The notes: generated by a model not told the origin, from the sequence alone. A DNA stretch of 64,000 nucleotides from Shimia sp039969785 (GCF_039969785.1 NZ_JBDVNC010000044.1:62001-126000), one strand, 5' to 3'. Counted from the stretch's first letter, positions 52,551-60,994 are shown. Translations and numbers: made by a program.

Positions 52551-52591
52551 CACCGACGTAATACCGACGCAATACCGACGCGCTGCCGACG
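52551..52591 (+). repeat. Four CCGACG units at exact 11-base spacing
   Basis: CCGACG occurs at 52553, 52564, 52575 and 52586, each 11 bases from the last; two central units are identical (AATACCGACGC twice). The array lies in the 96-base gap between the fourth GNAT gene and aroQ, after the stop and before the AATGGAGG ribosome binding site. Confidence 0.7.
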
Positions 52592-52619
52592 GTGGTTTTT
52601 CACTCAATGGAGGCCCAGG

Positions 52620-52916
52620 ATGACCGACGCTGCAAATCGCGCCGCTGAGGTGCTCAAAGAGCATCGCGAAAGCATCGACCGGCTCGATGCCATCCTCGTC
52701 TATACGCTGGGCGAACGGTTTAAACACACGCAGGCTGTCGGGAAACTGAAAGCCGAACACGACCTTCCCCCGTCCGATCCCAGCCGCGAAGCGGATCAGA
52801 TCGCACGGCTCGAAGATTTGGCAAAACGGGCCAATCTGGACCCCGAATTCGCCAAGAATTTTCTGAACTTCGTCATCGCTGAAGTCATTCAGCATCACAA
52901 GAAACACAAAGCATAA
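52620..52916 (+). CDS. aroQ: Chorismate mutase, AroQ type
   Basis: 98 residues, a helical chorismate mutase: LKEHRESIDRLDAILVYTLGERFKHTQAVGKLKAEHDLPPSDPSREADQIARLEDLAKRA. Conserved charged residues match the AroQ active site (Arg, Lys, Asp, Arg, Glu in order). It converts chorismate to prephenate; pheA at 27 kb uses the product. Its position beside rpsP is usual in this group. Good GGAGGCC ribosome binding site. Confidence 0.94.
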   Translation: MTDAANRAAEVLKEHRESIDRLDAILVYTLGERFKHTQAVGKLKAEHDLPPSDPSREADQIARLEDLAKRANLDPEFAKNFLNFVIAEVIQHHKKHKA

Positions 52917-52923
52917 CAATTCC

Positions 52924-52951
52924 GTAGGTCGGACAAATTTGTCCGACCTAC
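52924..52951. repeat. 28-base perfect palindrome between aroQ and rpsP
   Basis: The 14-base arm GTAGGTCGGACAAA is followed immediately by its exact reverse complement. It starts 7 bases after the aroQ stop and ends 26 bases before the rpsP start. With no T tract on either side it is not a standard terminator. I did not see a second copy in this window. Confidence 0.85.
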
Positions 52952-52977
52952 CAGCGCCATTCAAAGGAGAATTCACC

Positions 52978-53343
52978 ATGGCCATGAAAATTCGTCTCGC
53001 CCGCGGCGGCTCGAAAAAACGTCCCTTCTATCGCGTCGTTGCTGCCGACAGCCGCATGCCACGCGATGGCCGTTTCATCGAAAAGCTCGGCACATATAAC
53101 CCGCTGCTGCCTAAAGACAGCGAAGAGCGCGTAAAACTGAACATGGAACGCGTTCAGTACTGGCTCGACCAGGGCGCTCAGCCTACAGATCGTGTTGCAC
53201 GTTTCCTCGAAGCGTCCGGCACCCTGGACAAGAAGGCCCGCAACAACCCAACCAAGGGTGAGCCTGGCGAAAAAGCCAAAGCCCGCGTCGAAGAAAAAGC
53301 TGCCAAGGCCGCTGAAGCTGCTGAAGAGCCTGCTGAGGGTTAA
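52978..53343 (+). CDS. rpsP: 30S ribosomal protein S16
   Basis: 121 residues from the ATG at 52978 (AAAGGAGA upstream); an open frame extends upstream through the palindrome and is not coding. MKIRLARGGSKKRPFYRVVAADSRMPRDGRFIEKLGTYNPL is unmistakable S16. The tail after about residue 80 is an Ala/Lys/Glu-rich extension (EKAKARVEEKAAKAAEAAEEPAEG) common in this group. Confidence 0.97.
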   Translation: MAMKIRLARGGSKKRPFYRVVAADSRMPRDGRFIEKLGTYNPLLPKDSEERVKLNMERVQYWLDQGAQPTDRVARFLEASGTLDKKARNNPTKGEPGEKAKARVEEKAAKAAEAAEEPAEG

Positions 53344-53437
53344 TAAGCCAGCGTTCGAATGAACCCGAGCACGCTCAGATCATTCGGCGCACGTGGATCA
53401 GCCTTTAGCTGCCGACGCTCATGCTACAAACCACTTG

Positions 53438-53473
53438 TCGAGGCACGTCATACCACGTGCCTCGATTTTTTTT
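53438..53473 (+). terminator. Intrinsic terminator after rpsP
   Basis: Stem TCGAGGCACG / CGTGCCTCGA with an eight-base loop and eight T directly after. It lies 95 bases after the rpsP stop, in a 324-base gap. The rest of the gap (53474-53667) contains only the presumed rimM promoter; I see no gene there. Confidence 0.9.
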
Positions 53474-53667
53474 GGGCGGCTCGAAGTGTTTGACAGCCAT
53501 TCGGTTCTGTTGCCCTGACCACATTTTCCTTGGAATGCTTGCACCTGATTCCGATCGCGTTTGCAATCAAAACCCCACCTCGATCCGTCCCTTCTCTCTT
53601 GCGTCCGCCATCCGGATCGGGGACAAAGACCGGATGGCTTCACGCGTGACAATCCAAGAGAAAACAA

Positions 53668-54171
53668 ATGACTGAGCTGGTGTGTGTCGGCGCGATTGCT
53701 GGCGCTTATGGTGTCCGGGGCGAAGTGCGCCTCAAGAGTTTCACCGCCGAGGCTGAGGCCATCGTCGACTATGCCCCGCTGACAAGTGAAGATGGCGCGC
53801 ACAGCTACAACGTCACGCTAACCCGCGCGATCAAAAACGGGCTTGCCGCACGATTATCGGGCGTGTCCAGCAAAGAACAGGCCGACGCGCTCAAAGGCCT
53901 GCGCCTGTTTGTGCCGCGCGACCGGTTGCCAGTTCTGGACGATGACGAATACTACTATGCGGACCTTGTCGGGCTAGAGGTACGCGACACAGGCGGCACC
54001 GTTCTGGGTCACGTGAAATCCGTGCAAAATCACGGTGCAACAGACCTGTTGGAAATTCACGGTGCAGGCCTAAAGGCCACGGTGCTATTGCCCTTCACTC
54101 ACGCCGCCGTACCCACTATCGACATGACCGCCCGCCGTATTGTGGCCGACCCGCCCGAGGGCCTTTTCTGA
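53668..54171 (+). CDS. rimM: Ribosome maturation factor RimM
   Basis: 167 residues: VCVGAIAGAYGVRGEVRLKSFT at the start, LPVLDDDEYYYADLVGLEVRDT in the middle (PRC-barrel), LPFTHAAVPTIDMTARRIV at the end. It assists 30S maturation with S19. Although the rpsP-rimM-trmD order is kept, a terminator separates rpsP and rimM, so rimM has its own promoter here. Confidence 0.96.
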   Translation: MTELVCVGAIAGAYGVRGEVRLKSFTAEAEAIVDYAPLTSEDGAHSYNVTLTRAIKNGLAARLSGVSSKEQADALKGLRLFVPRDRLPVLDDDEYYYADLVGLEVRDTGGTVLGHVKSVQNHGATDLLEIHGAGLKATVLLPFTHAAVPTIDMTARRIVADPPEGLF

Positions 54172-54173
54172 CC

Positions 54174-54461
54174 ATGTCCGGCGGGCCTCTCAGCCCACTG
54201 GGTGCCACTCTGTTGCCACGTACCGATCATACCGAAGGGTATCTGCTGCTGGCACTTCACGTATTTTCCCGACCTGACGTCGATCCAACACCAATAATAC
54301 ACAGTGATCTCAAAGCCCCCTTTTACAAAGCAATTGCCCGCGCGGACCCGGTCATTGCCAAAGCAGCCCTTGCACTTGACGCGCGTTTGCCGGACCATCT
54401 GTTTGAAACCGCACGCTCAGACCTGACCAAAACCGCAACACTCAAAGACAAAGACGCCTGA
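54174..54461 (+). CDS. Hypothetical protein downstream of rimM
   Basis: 95 residues starting 2 bases after the rimM stop, so it is co-transcribed and perhaps translationally coupled. It is moderately hydrophobic in the centre (YLLLALHVFS) with an acidic/Lys C-terminus (DLTKTATLKDKDA) and no signal peptide or recognisable domain. It is followed 4 bases later by the first sulfotransferase gene. Function unknown. Confidence 0.6.
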   Translation: MSGGPLSPLGATLLPRTDHTEGYLLLALHVFSRPDVDPTPIIHSDLKAPFYKAIARADPVIAKAALALDARLPDHLFETARSDLTKTATLKDKDA

Positions 54462-54465
54462 CCCC

Positions 54466-55269
54466 ATGAAACGCATTCTGATCCATGCTGGATTTCACAA
54501 GACCGGCACCACAAGCGTCCAGCAAACGTTATTACACAACACCAGAACGCTGCGGCGCAACTTTCAGATCTTCACCCGCAAAAACATGACCGGTGCATGC
54601 GAAGCGGCGCGCTCCTACTCCGCAAGCCGCAACATGGCAGATTTGCTGGTGTTCACGGCGGAAATGACCGGAGTTTTTGAACAAGTTGACGTTCAGGATA
54701 CGCGCCCTGTTATTATCTCGTCTGAGGACTTGTCCGGGTATATGCCGGGGCGACGCGGGCTTTCAACATACAGCGCCGCACCCATATTGATGAAGGCGAT
54801 CACCGAAACCGCAAACCGCGTTTTCAATTCTCAGCCCGAACTAATCTTCTATTTCTCAACCCGCGAACCGCAAAGCTGGCTGCGCTCGTGCTATGCCCAG
54901 CATGTGCGCGTCATCCGCATAACGCAAACGCTTGAGGAATATCAGAAGGAACAAGCCGCCTCTGCCGATCTGGGCCGTATCATTGACGGCGTGCGTCTGG
55001 CAGTGGCACCGCATCGGGTGGTCGCCAGCTCTCTGGAAGACAATGCGCCCCGCCCTCTAGGGCCACTGGCGGCTGTGTTTGATGCATTGTCGGTTCCCAG
55101 CAAAATCCGTCGCCGCCTGTCAGTTCTTCCGCCTGCGAACGTGTCTCTGCCACAAGAGCTTTTGAACGAATTTCTGGCCGCCAATCAATCTGATCTGGAT
55201 GACGCCACCGTCGCCAAAGCCAAGACAGAGGCGCGCCGCATCTGGCTGACCGGAACAGCTGACGCCTGA
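54466..55269 (+). CDS. Sulfotransferase-like protein (first of two)
   Basis: 267 residues. The N-terminal ILIHAGFHKTGTTSVQQ is the 5'-phosphosulfate loop of PAPS-dependent sulfotransferases (GxxKTGTT), and STREPQSWLRSCYAQHV is the 3'-phosphate motif (TRxPxxWLxSxY). No signal peptide or membrane anchor; probably cytosolic. The acceptor is unknown. It lies between rimM and trmD, and a paralogue follows at once. Confidence 0.82.
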   Translation: MKRILIHAGFHKTGTTSVQQTLLHNTRTLRRNFQIFTRKNMTGACEAARSYSASRNMADLLVFTAEMTGVFEQVDVQDTRPVIISSEDLSGYMPGRRGLSTYSAAPILMKAITETANRVFNSQPELIFYFSTREPQSWLRSCYAQHVRVIRITQTLEEYQKEQAASADLGRIIDGVRLAVAPHRVVASSLEDNAPRPLGPLAAVFDALSVPSKIRRRLSVLPPANVSLPQELLNEFLAANQSDLDDATVAKAKTEARRIWLTGTADA

Positions 55270-55271
55270 CT

Positions 55272-56069
55272 ATGGTGTTTTCCACAAAGCCCATTATTCT
55301 GCATGCCGGGTTTCACAAAACCGGAACGTCCAGTCTGCAACAAACGCTCAAGGCCAATCGGGCTGTTCTCAAGCGGACCTGCAACATTGTTCTCAAGTTT
55401 CGACTGCAAGAGATTTTGCGTGCCACGCGGGGCTATTCCACATGGCGCGACCCGCTGTCGCTGGCCAAGATCAGCCACCGCGCGGACACGTGGCTGACCG
55501 ACCAGCCTGACTACCGCCATCGCGGTCTGATTGCCTCTGCCGAGGAGTTTGTGGGACACATGCCCGGTCGCGAAGGGGTCGACGACTATTCCGCATCGCT
55601 GACGTTGTTGCCGGACTTGCTCGCCGCGTTTCAACGGCGCTACGAACACCCCGACCTGCACATTGTTTTTACCACCCGCCAGCCCGACACGTGGCTGCAC
55701 AGCGCCTATTGGGAACATGTCAAATCGTCCTCTATGACCATGTCGCTGGATGCCTTTCTAAGGCAATTCTCACAAGCCGCCGAATTCTCGCCCCTGCTGG
55801 ATCAACTGGCGGAACGTATTGCCCCGGTGCCGCTTCATCGCATCGCTTTGGAAGACTGGCGGCACACCCCGCTTGGTCTGGCCGAACCGGTTGTGGCTTT
55901 GGCTGGATATCCCGCGCAAGACATGCAAAACCTTACACCTATCGCGCCCGTTAACACGCGCCTACCCAATGAGGCGCTACAGGAATTGCTGGACCTCAAC
56001 CGCAATATCAGCGACAGGGAAGCCCGAAATCAGGCCAAACAGGCGCTGATGGCCCGCTTTGACACTTGA
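55272..56069 (+). CDS. Sulfotransferase-like protein (second of two)
   Basis: 265 residues, a paralogue of the preceding protein: ILHAGFHKTGTSSLQQ at about 9-24 and TTRQPDTWLHSAYWEHV at about 133. It begins 2 bases after the first copy's stop. Same reaction class, acceptor unknown. Gene spacing indicates co-translation with its neighbours. Confidence 0.82.
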   Translation: MVFSTKPIILHAGFHKTGTSSLQQTLKANRAVLKRTCNIVLKFRLQEILRATRGYSTWRDPLSLAKISHRADTWLTDQPDYRHRGLIASAEEFVGHMPGREGVDDYSASLTLLPDLLAAFQRRYEHPDLHIVFTTRQPDTWLHSAYWEHVKSSSMTMSLDAFLRQFSQAAEFSPLLDQLAERIAPVPLHRIALEDWRHTPLGLAEPVVALAGYPAQDMQNLTPIAPVNTRLPNEALQELLDLNRNISDREARNQAKQALMARFDT

Positions 56070-56081
56070 AAAGAGACTGAC

Positions 56082-56879
56082 GTGACCGACACACCCAGAT
56101 CACACGGACGCAAGTCGATCACCGCTTCTTTCAAACCACGCGAACTGATGACGCAAAATCCGCGACTGGCCAATATCTGGACCGCACGGATTATCACGCT
56201 ATTTCCTCAGGCCTTCCCCGGCGTTCTGGGCGAAAGTCTGACCGGCAAGGCGCTGAAGGATGGCAAGTGGCAGTTGGAAACTACCGACTTGCGTAACTTC
56301 GGCGTTGGCAAACACCGCAACGTCGACGGCACGCCCGCCGGCGGTGGCGCAGGCATGGTCTTGCGCCCGGATGTTCTGGGCAATGCAATTGATCACACAA
56401 TGCGCGGCGCGCGTGGCAACTGGCCGTTGGTGTACCTGTCTCCACGTGGGCGCCGCTTTGATCAGAAAATGGCCCGCAGCTGGAGCCAGCTGGATGGCAT
56501 CACCATGCTGTGCGGCCGGTTTGAAGGCGTGGATCAGCGCGTGCTGGATCATTACGGCATCATGGAAGTATCGCTGGGTGATTTTGTCCTGACAGGTGGC
56601 GAGATCGCGGCACAAGCCATGATTGATGCGACCGTGCGCTTGTTGCCTTCGGTGCTGGGCAATGCTGAAAGCATCGAGGAAGAAAGCCATTCCAACGGGT
56701 TGCTGGAACATCCGCAATACACCCGCCCGGCCGAATGGAACGGCCATCCGATCCCGGATGTATTGATGTCAGGCCATCATGGCCACGTCGAAAAGTGGCG
56801 CCATGACATGGCCAAATCGATCACCCGTGAACGCCGCCCCGATATGTGGGCAGCGTACGACATGTCGAAAGAAGATTGA
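56082..56879 (+). CDS. trmD: tRNA (guanine-N1)-methyltransferase TrmD
   Basis: 265 residues from a GTG at 56082. SPOUT knot: LVYLSPRGRRFDQ, LCGRFEGVDQRVLDHYGIMEVSLGDFVLTGGE, and SNGLLEHPQYTRPAEW. It makes m1G37 in tRNAs to prevent frameshifts. The N-terminal extension of about 28 residues before NPRLANIWTARIITLFP is longer than in E. coli; an internal start at MTQNPRLANIW is possible. Confidence 0.96.
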   Translation: MTDTPRSHGRKSITASFKPRELMTQNPRLANIWTARIITLFPQAFPGVLGESLTGKALKDGKWQLETTDLRNFGVGKHRNVDGTPAGGGAGMVLRPDVLGNAIDHTMRGARGNWPLVYLSPRGRRFDQKMARSWSQLDGITMLCGRFEGVDQRVLDHYGIMEVSLGDFVLTGGEIAAQAMIDATVRLLPSVLGNAESIEEESHSNGLLEHPQYTRPAEWNGHPIPDVLMSGHHGHVEKWRHDMAKSITRERRPDMWAAYDMSKED

Positions 56880-56943
56880 CAAGCGCGGGGGTTGCCGCAG
56901 AACGTAGCCAACGGGCGCAGAATAAAAAAGACTGGAGACTTGA

Positions 56944-57699
56944 GTGTTTTACGGAGATTTCAGCGACGAAAAAGCAGATAAGTTCCGAGCGGCATTGCAA
57001 ACCTTGCGCGAATGCTGTGGTCCAATCTACGCGGCTGACAACCTGATTGGCCTGCAGCGCGCTGCGGGTTTTCGCGAAGATCCGCGATTTAACGAAGCGT
57101 TGCAGGCCACCGCTGAAACCGATCAGGAACGCTCTTTGGCCTGGCGTCTTCATTCGTTGCTCTGGGCCGCGCAGAACGCAATGCACGTCCCGGGGGATTT
57201 CGTGGAATGCGGTGTCTACAAAGGGTTCAGTTTCCACTTTCTGACCACGTATCTGAACTTCAACGATGTCGACAAAACCCTTTACCTTTATGACACATAC
57301 CAAGGTATTCCCGAGGAAATGAACTCTGAAAACAGGTCCAATTCCGTCTATGAACGCGACACGGACAAAGATCCTGACGCCATTCTAAATCTGGTAAAGA
57401 ACCGTTTTCGGAACGTCTCCAATGTGCAAATAATTCAGGGGATGGTGCCGGACAGCTTTGAACAATCCAGCCCGGACAAGATTTCCCTTTTGCATATCGA
57501 TATGAATTCCGCCGCATCCGAGCTTGCCGCTTTAGAGGCGTTGTTTGATCGGGTGCAGCCCGGCGGCATGATCTTGTTCGATGATTACGGCTGGACCGGA
57601 TACGCGGCGCAACGTCACGCGGAAAACGCGTTTATGGCGGCACGTAACCATCACATTCTTGAACTTCCAACCGGTCAGGGGCTGGTCGTAAAACACTAA
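56944..57699 (+). CDS. TylF/MycF-type class I SAM methyltransferase
   Basis: 251 residues from a GTG at 56944. The central GDFVECGVYKGFSFHFL is the SAM loop of the TylF family, and DTYQGIP, LHIDMNSAASE, GGMILFDDYGWTGYAAQR complete the fold with metal-binding Asp residues. TylF/MycF enzymes O-methylate sugars in natural products; similar proteins also act on glycans. Substrate unknown; it follows trmD by 64 bases. Confidence 0.87.
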   Translation: MFYGDFSDEKADKFRAALQTLRECCGPIYAADNLIGLQRAAGFREDPRFNEALQATAETDQERSLAWRLHSLLWAAQNAMHVPGDFVECGVYKGFSFHFLTTYLNFNDVDKTLYLYDTYQGIPEEMNSENRSNSVYERDTDKDPDAILNLVKNRFRNVSNVQIIQGMVPDSFEQSSPDKISLLHIDMNSAASELAALEALFDRVQPGGMILFDDYGWTGYAAQRHAENAFMAARNHHILELPTGQGLVVKH

Positions 57700-57705
57700 G
57701 AGACG

Positions 57706-58998
57706 TCACAATTCGTCCGTGCCAAGCCCGTTGACACCCAACGCCCTAAGCGTGACAACAAGCGCCGCTGTATCGACCTCCTGGACCGACACGCCAGCAG
57801 TCAACGCCATCGCAGCCGCCGTACCGGTTGCCTGTCCCATCGCCATGCATTGCGGCATGCCCCGGACCGAGGCAAACGCCACCGGATCAGCAGAAATAAT
57901 CCGCCCCGCAAACATCAGGTTCTCAATCGCCTTGGGCACCAGTGCGCGGAACGGAATGCTGTAATACGCCCCTGCGCCTACAATCGCCTCATGCGTCATC
58001 TCGCTGCTGCGCATCACGTCGTCAATCGGGTTGTCACAACACACAATCCCGTCCTCAAATCGGGTCGCGGCCGCCAGATCAGCCCCCGTGACCTGATACA
58101 TTCCTTCCAGTTTTCGGGTTTCGCGCACGCCAACCGTCGGGCCCAGATACGCCATACGCGCCTGTTCAAACCCGGGCACATCGCTGCGCAGAAATTCTGC
58201 CAGTTGCAAACAGCGCCTGCGCCCTTCCTGCGTTGCGCGTGCGACCGCAAGCGCATCGGTGCCGTCCACATTGCGAATGACCACGGAATTGCAAAACACC
58301 GTATCGCGGTGAAACCCTTTCATCAGGTACAACTGCGCCAGATCCGGGTGCAACCGCCCCTCGGCAATCCCCTTTTGGGCAAAGCGTCTGAAATAGGGAT
58401 CGTTTTCGGAAAACACCCGGGTCCAGTCCGCATTCAGCATCTGAAAACTCAGCGTGACCCCCATCACATTGCCCTCCGCATCCCCAACGGTAAACGGAAC
58501 GCCAGCCCTGGCTGAAATGTCGCCGTCCCCGGAGCAATCGATCACGATTTTGGCGGAAACTTCGTGCACACCGTGCCGGTCACTGACCTCGACTGCGCTG
58601 ATCCGGGGGCCTTGCATAACGGGGGCAAGCGCGGTGGTGTTCAAACGCACCTGCACCCCTGCCTCTTCGAGCATTTCGAACATCGTGATTGTCGCAAGAT
58701 CGTGGTCATATTGAATTTCGGGGCCGAAATTCTCCAACGTACAGGAGCGTTTTTCAGCCGCGGGCGGCGACATTGCAAACAGCCGTTCTGCCAGTTCCTC
58801 GATCAGGCCGCCAACAATACGATCCTTGGGATAGGCCGCGCCCCACGGCATGCCGGGGCAAAAAGCCATGACCCCGCCCACCTTTGGACTGCTTTCAATC
58901 AGACAGACATCCAAGCCCTGCCGCCCGGCCGCAACAGCCGCGCCAAACCCGGCCGTGCCGCCACCGATGACCAAAACGTCCGTTTGCCAGCGCTGCAT
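57706..58998 (-). CDS. FAD-dependent oxidoreductase (FAD_oxidored family)
   Basis: 430 residues. Rossmann motif VIGGGTAGFGAAVAAGRQGLDVCLIES (about 8-34), then MPWG, a conserved CSGDGDISARAG FAD-stabilising segment, and GLMFAGRIISADP near the end. The family includes uncharacterised flavoproteins that oxidise sugars or organic acids. Convergent with the methyltransferase gene by 6 bases. Substrate unknown. Confidence 0.85.
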   Translation of the reverse strand: MQRWQTDVLVIGGGTAGFGAAVAAGRQGLDVCLIESSPKVGGVMAFCPGMPWGAAYPKDRIVGGLIEELAERLFAMSPPAAEKRSCTLENFGPEIQYDHDLATITMFEMLEEAGVQVRLNTTALAPVMQGPRISAVEVSDRHGVHEVSAKIVIDCSGDGDISARAGVPFTVGDAEGNVMGVTLSFQMLNADWTRVFSENDPYFRRFAQKGIAEGRLHPDLAQLYLMKGFHRDTVFCNSVVIRNVDGTDALAVARATQEGRRRCLQLAEFLRSDVPGFEQARMAYLGPTVGVRETRKLEGMYQVTGADLAAATRFEDGIVCCDNPIDDVMRSSEMTHEAIVGAGAYYSIPFRALVPKAIENLMFAGRIISADPVAFASVRGMPQCMAMGQATGTAAAMALTAGVSVQEVDTAALVVTLRALGVNGLGTDEL

Positions 58999-59023
58999 TG
59001 TCTGCTCCCCGCTCTAAGCCCGC

Positions 59024-59842
59024 TCAGCGGCGGGCAATCCACTGTCCAAATCCCTCTGGCGTGCCGCGGAACACGTTGATGTCCACCTTGCCGTCAATAC
59101 CGGGCACCAACCCGGTGCCGGTATACTGCCAGAACGTCCAATAGGCGCCCGGGTAAACATGGATCGGATGGCCCGCAACGGACCGCAACCAGAGTTCCGT
59201 GCCAGAAAGTCGCCCAATCCCCGTGTCACGATAGAAATCGACGGTTGTGTAAACAACCGGGCGGCGCCCGTAATGCGCCTCCAGAATGTTCAGGAATGTG
59301 CGCGCCTCTGCCATGACTTCCTTACCGCTTGGACGCCGCTTGCAGGTGCGCGATCGGGGGTTCCACTCCATGTCCAGCACATGCGGCAGCTCACCGCCCT
59401 TGGGCACATGTTGAATGAACCAGCGCGCCTGTTCCTGAGGCGTGCGACAGAAATAGTAATAGTGATACGCCCCCCAAGGCACGCCAGCCCGCTGTGCGCC
59501 AATCCGGTGCGTGTCAAATTTCGGGTCGGCCACATCGCCGCCTTCGGTGGCCTTGATAAAGGCAAAGCTCACGCCCGATTGTTTGGCCGTCGCCCAATCG
59601 ATTTCGCCCTGCCAGCGCGAAATATCAATCCCGTGGATCGGATAGCTTGTTGGCCGCCGCCCATCCCACTCATGTGGATCAGCATCGCCAAATGTCGGAT
59701 AGGTCGTGAATTGCTGCACCGGGTATGTTGGCACCACTTGTGCGGCAGCCTGTGTCTCATGAGGTGAAAGCTCTGGCGTGCGCCGGCCACAGGCCGACAC
59801 CAGAGTCGCCAAGACACACACGGCAAGGATAAGACGCATCAT
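59024..59842 (-). CDS. GH25 lysozyme-like lipoprotein
   Basis: 272 residues with a lipobox (LVSAC, Cys at 18). The catalytic domain has HGIDISRWQGEIDW (first Asp), FIKATEGGD, GAYHYYYF and the DMEWN Asp-Glu pair (about 160-164), the GH25 muramidase pattern. It would cleave peptidoglycan from the periplasm. It is followed by a 404-base gap before rplS; the 59843-60246 stretch has no gene I can support and no clear terminator. Confidence 0.92.
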   Translation of the reverse strand: MMRLILAVCVLATLVSACGRRTPELSPHETQAAAQVVPTYPVQQFTTYPTFGDADPHEWDGRRPTSYPIHGIDISRWQGEIDWATAKQSGVSFAFIKATEGGDVADPKFDTHRIGAQRAGVPWGAYHYYYFCRTPQEQARWFIQHVPKGGELPHVLDMEWNPRSRTCKRRPSGKEVMAEARTFLNILEAHYGRRPVVYTTVDFYRDTGIGRLSGTELWLRSVAGHPIHVYPGAYWTFWQYTGTGLVPGIDGKVDINVFRGTPEGFGQWIARR

Positions 59843-60246
59843 AAAGTTCTTTCTGAAAAAATGCCCGTCGCGCCGGGGTATCCCAATTAGATCGGAACAG
59901 CGTAGCAGAATTCAACTGCCAATCCTGCCAGCAGACACCGATTGGCAGATTTTCACCACCTGCCTGCCTGTTTTCCCCGCTTGCCCGGTGAAACCCCTTG
60001 ATCGACGCATGCAAACTGCGTAAAGCACCCCTTGTTCGGAATCGTTTTTCGCGGCTCCGGGCGTTTGGTCTATTGCAAACACCGTCACGGGCTTCTTCGT
60101 CCGGCATTGGCGACGCAAGCGACCAGAACCCAAGGAATGACGACCTGAACTCTGGCGGGCGCTGCGGCGGACCCGGAAGAAGACCAAGAGCTCTGAGGCG
60201 CAGCAAACTTCGTGGACAAACCACGAGCATATAAGGAGATGGTCAG

Positions 60247-60621
60247 ATGAACCTGATCGCACAGCTGGAGGCGGAACAAGTTGCCGCCCTGGGGAAAGAC
60301 ATCCCCGATTTCAAAGCCGGTGACACCATCCGCGTCGGTTTTAAAGTGACCGAAGGGTCGCGCACCCGTGTTCAGAACTACGAAGGCGTCTGCATCAGCC
60401 GTAAAAACGGCGACGGCATTGCCGGTTCGTTCACCGTTCGTAAGATTTCGTTTGGCGAAGGCGTGGAACGTGTGTTCCCCCTGTTCTCGACCAACATCGA
60501 TTCGATCACCGTCGTGCGCCGTGGCCGCGTTCGTCGTGCCAAGCTGTACTACCTGCGTGCCCGTCGCGGTAAATCGGCCCGTATCGCCGAAGACAGCACC
60601 TATAAGCCGAAGAAAGCGTAA
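60247..60621 (+). CDS. rplS: 50S ribosomal protein L19
   Basis: 124 residues: FKAGDTIRVGFKVTEGSRTRVQNYEGVCISRKNGDGIAGSFTVRKISFGEGVERVFPLFS is L19. It normally follows trmD in the rpsP-rimM-trmD-rplS operon; here three genes (TylF methyltransferase, FAD oxidoreductase, GH25) intervene. It has an AAGGAGAT ribosome binding site and precedes rpmE by 11 bases. Confidence 0.97.
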   Translation: MNLIAQLEAEQVAALGKDIPDFKAGDTIRVGFKVTEGSRTRVQNYEGVCISRKNGDGIAGSFTVRKISFGEGVERVFPLFSTNIDSITVVRRGRVRRAKLYYLRARRGKSARIAEDSTYKPKKA

Positions 60622-60632
60622 GGAGCGGTATC

Positions 60633-60854
60633 ATGAAAAAAGACACTCATCCCGAATACCACATCATCGACGTCAAAATGACCGATGGCACCATCTTTCA
60701 GATGCGTTCGACATGGGGCAACGAAGGCGACACGCTGGCGTTGGACGTTGATCCAACCGTGCACCCTGCATGGAATGGCGGCAACACCCGCTTGATGGAT
60801 GCCGGTGGTCGCGTATCCAAGTTTAAAAAGAAATACGAAGGTCTGGGCTTCTAA
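60633..60854 (+). CDS. rpmE: 50S ribosomal protein L31, zinc-independent form
   Basis: 73 residues: MKKDTHPEYHIIDVKMTDGTIFQMRSTWGNEGDTLALDVDPTVHPAW is the L31 type. It has no cysteine at all, so it is the C-minus form used when zinc is scarce or as the sole L31 in this group. Co-directional with rplS. Confidence 0.95.
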   Translation: MKKDTHPEYHIIDVKMTDGTIFQMRSTWGNEGDTLALDVDPTVHPAWNGGNTRLMDAGGRVSKFKKKYEGLGF

Positions 60855-60879
60855 GCTTCCCAACTTTATTTCGAATGAG

Positions 60880-60916
60880 ACGCCGCATCCCATATCGGGT
60901 GCGGCGTTTTTGTTTT
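60880..60916 (+). terminator. Terminator after rpmE
   Basis: Stem CGCCGCATCC / GGGTGCGGCG (one G-U) with a six-base loop, followed by TTTTTGTTTT. Ends the rplS-rpmE transcript. Confidence 0.9.
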
Positions 60917-60994
60917 GTGGACAGCGCTTTGTATTTTCAGTCCCCCATGTCAAAGTGACGATCACGGTTTCTGTGAACTTAAAAGGGACATCGG

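Noticed and set aside
52014..52985. A 323-codon minus-strand frame across the fourth GNAT, aroQ and rpsP
   Set aside because: It crosses three well-supported genes and the 28-base palindrome; no homology recognised.
53421..53675. 84-codon plus-strand frame in the rpsP-rimM gap
   Set aside because: It includes the rpsP terminator stem and has Cys/Arg-rich composition unlike its neighbours; taken as non-coding.
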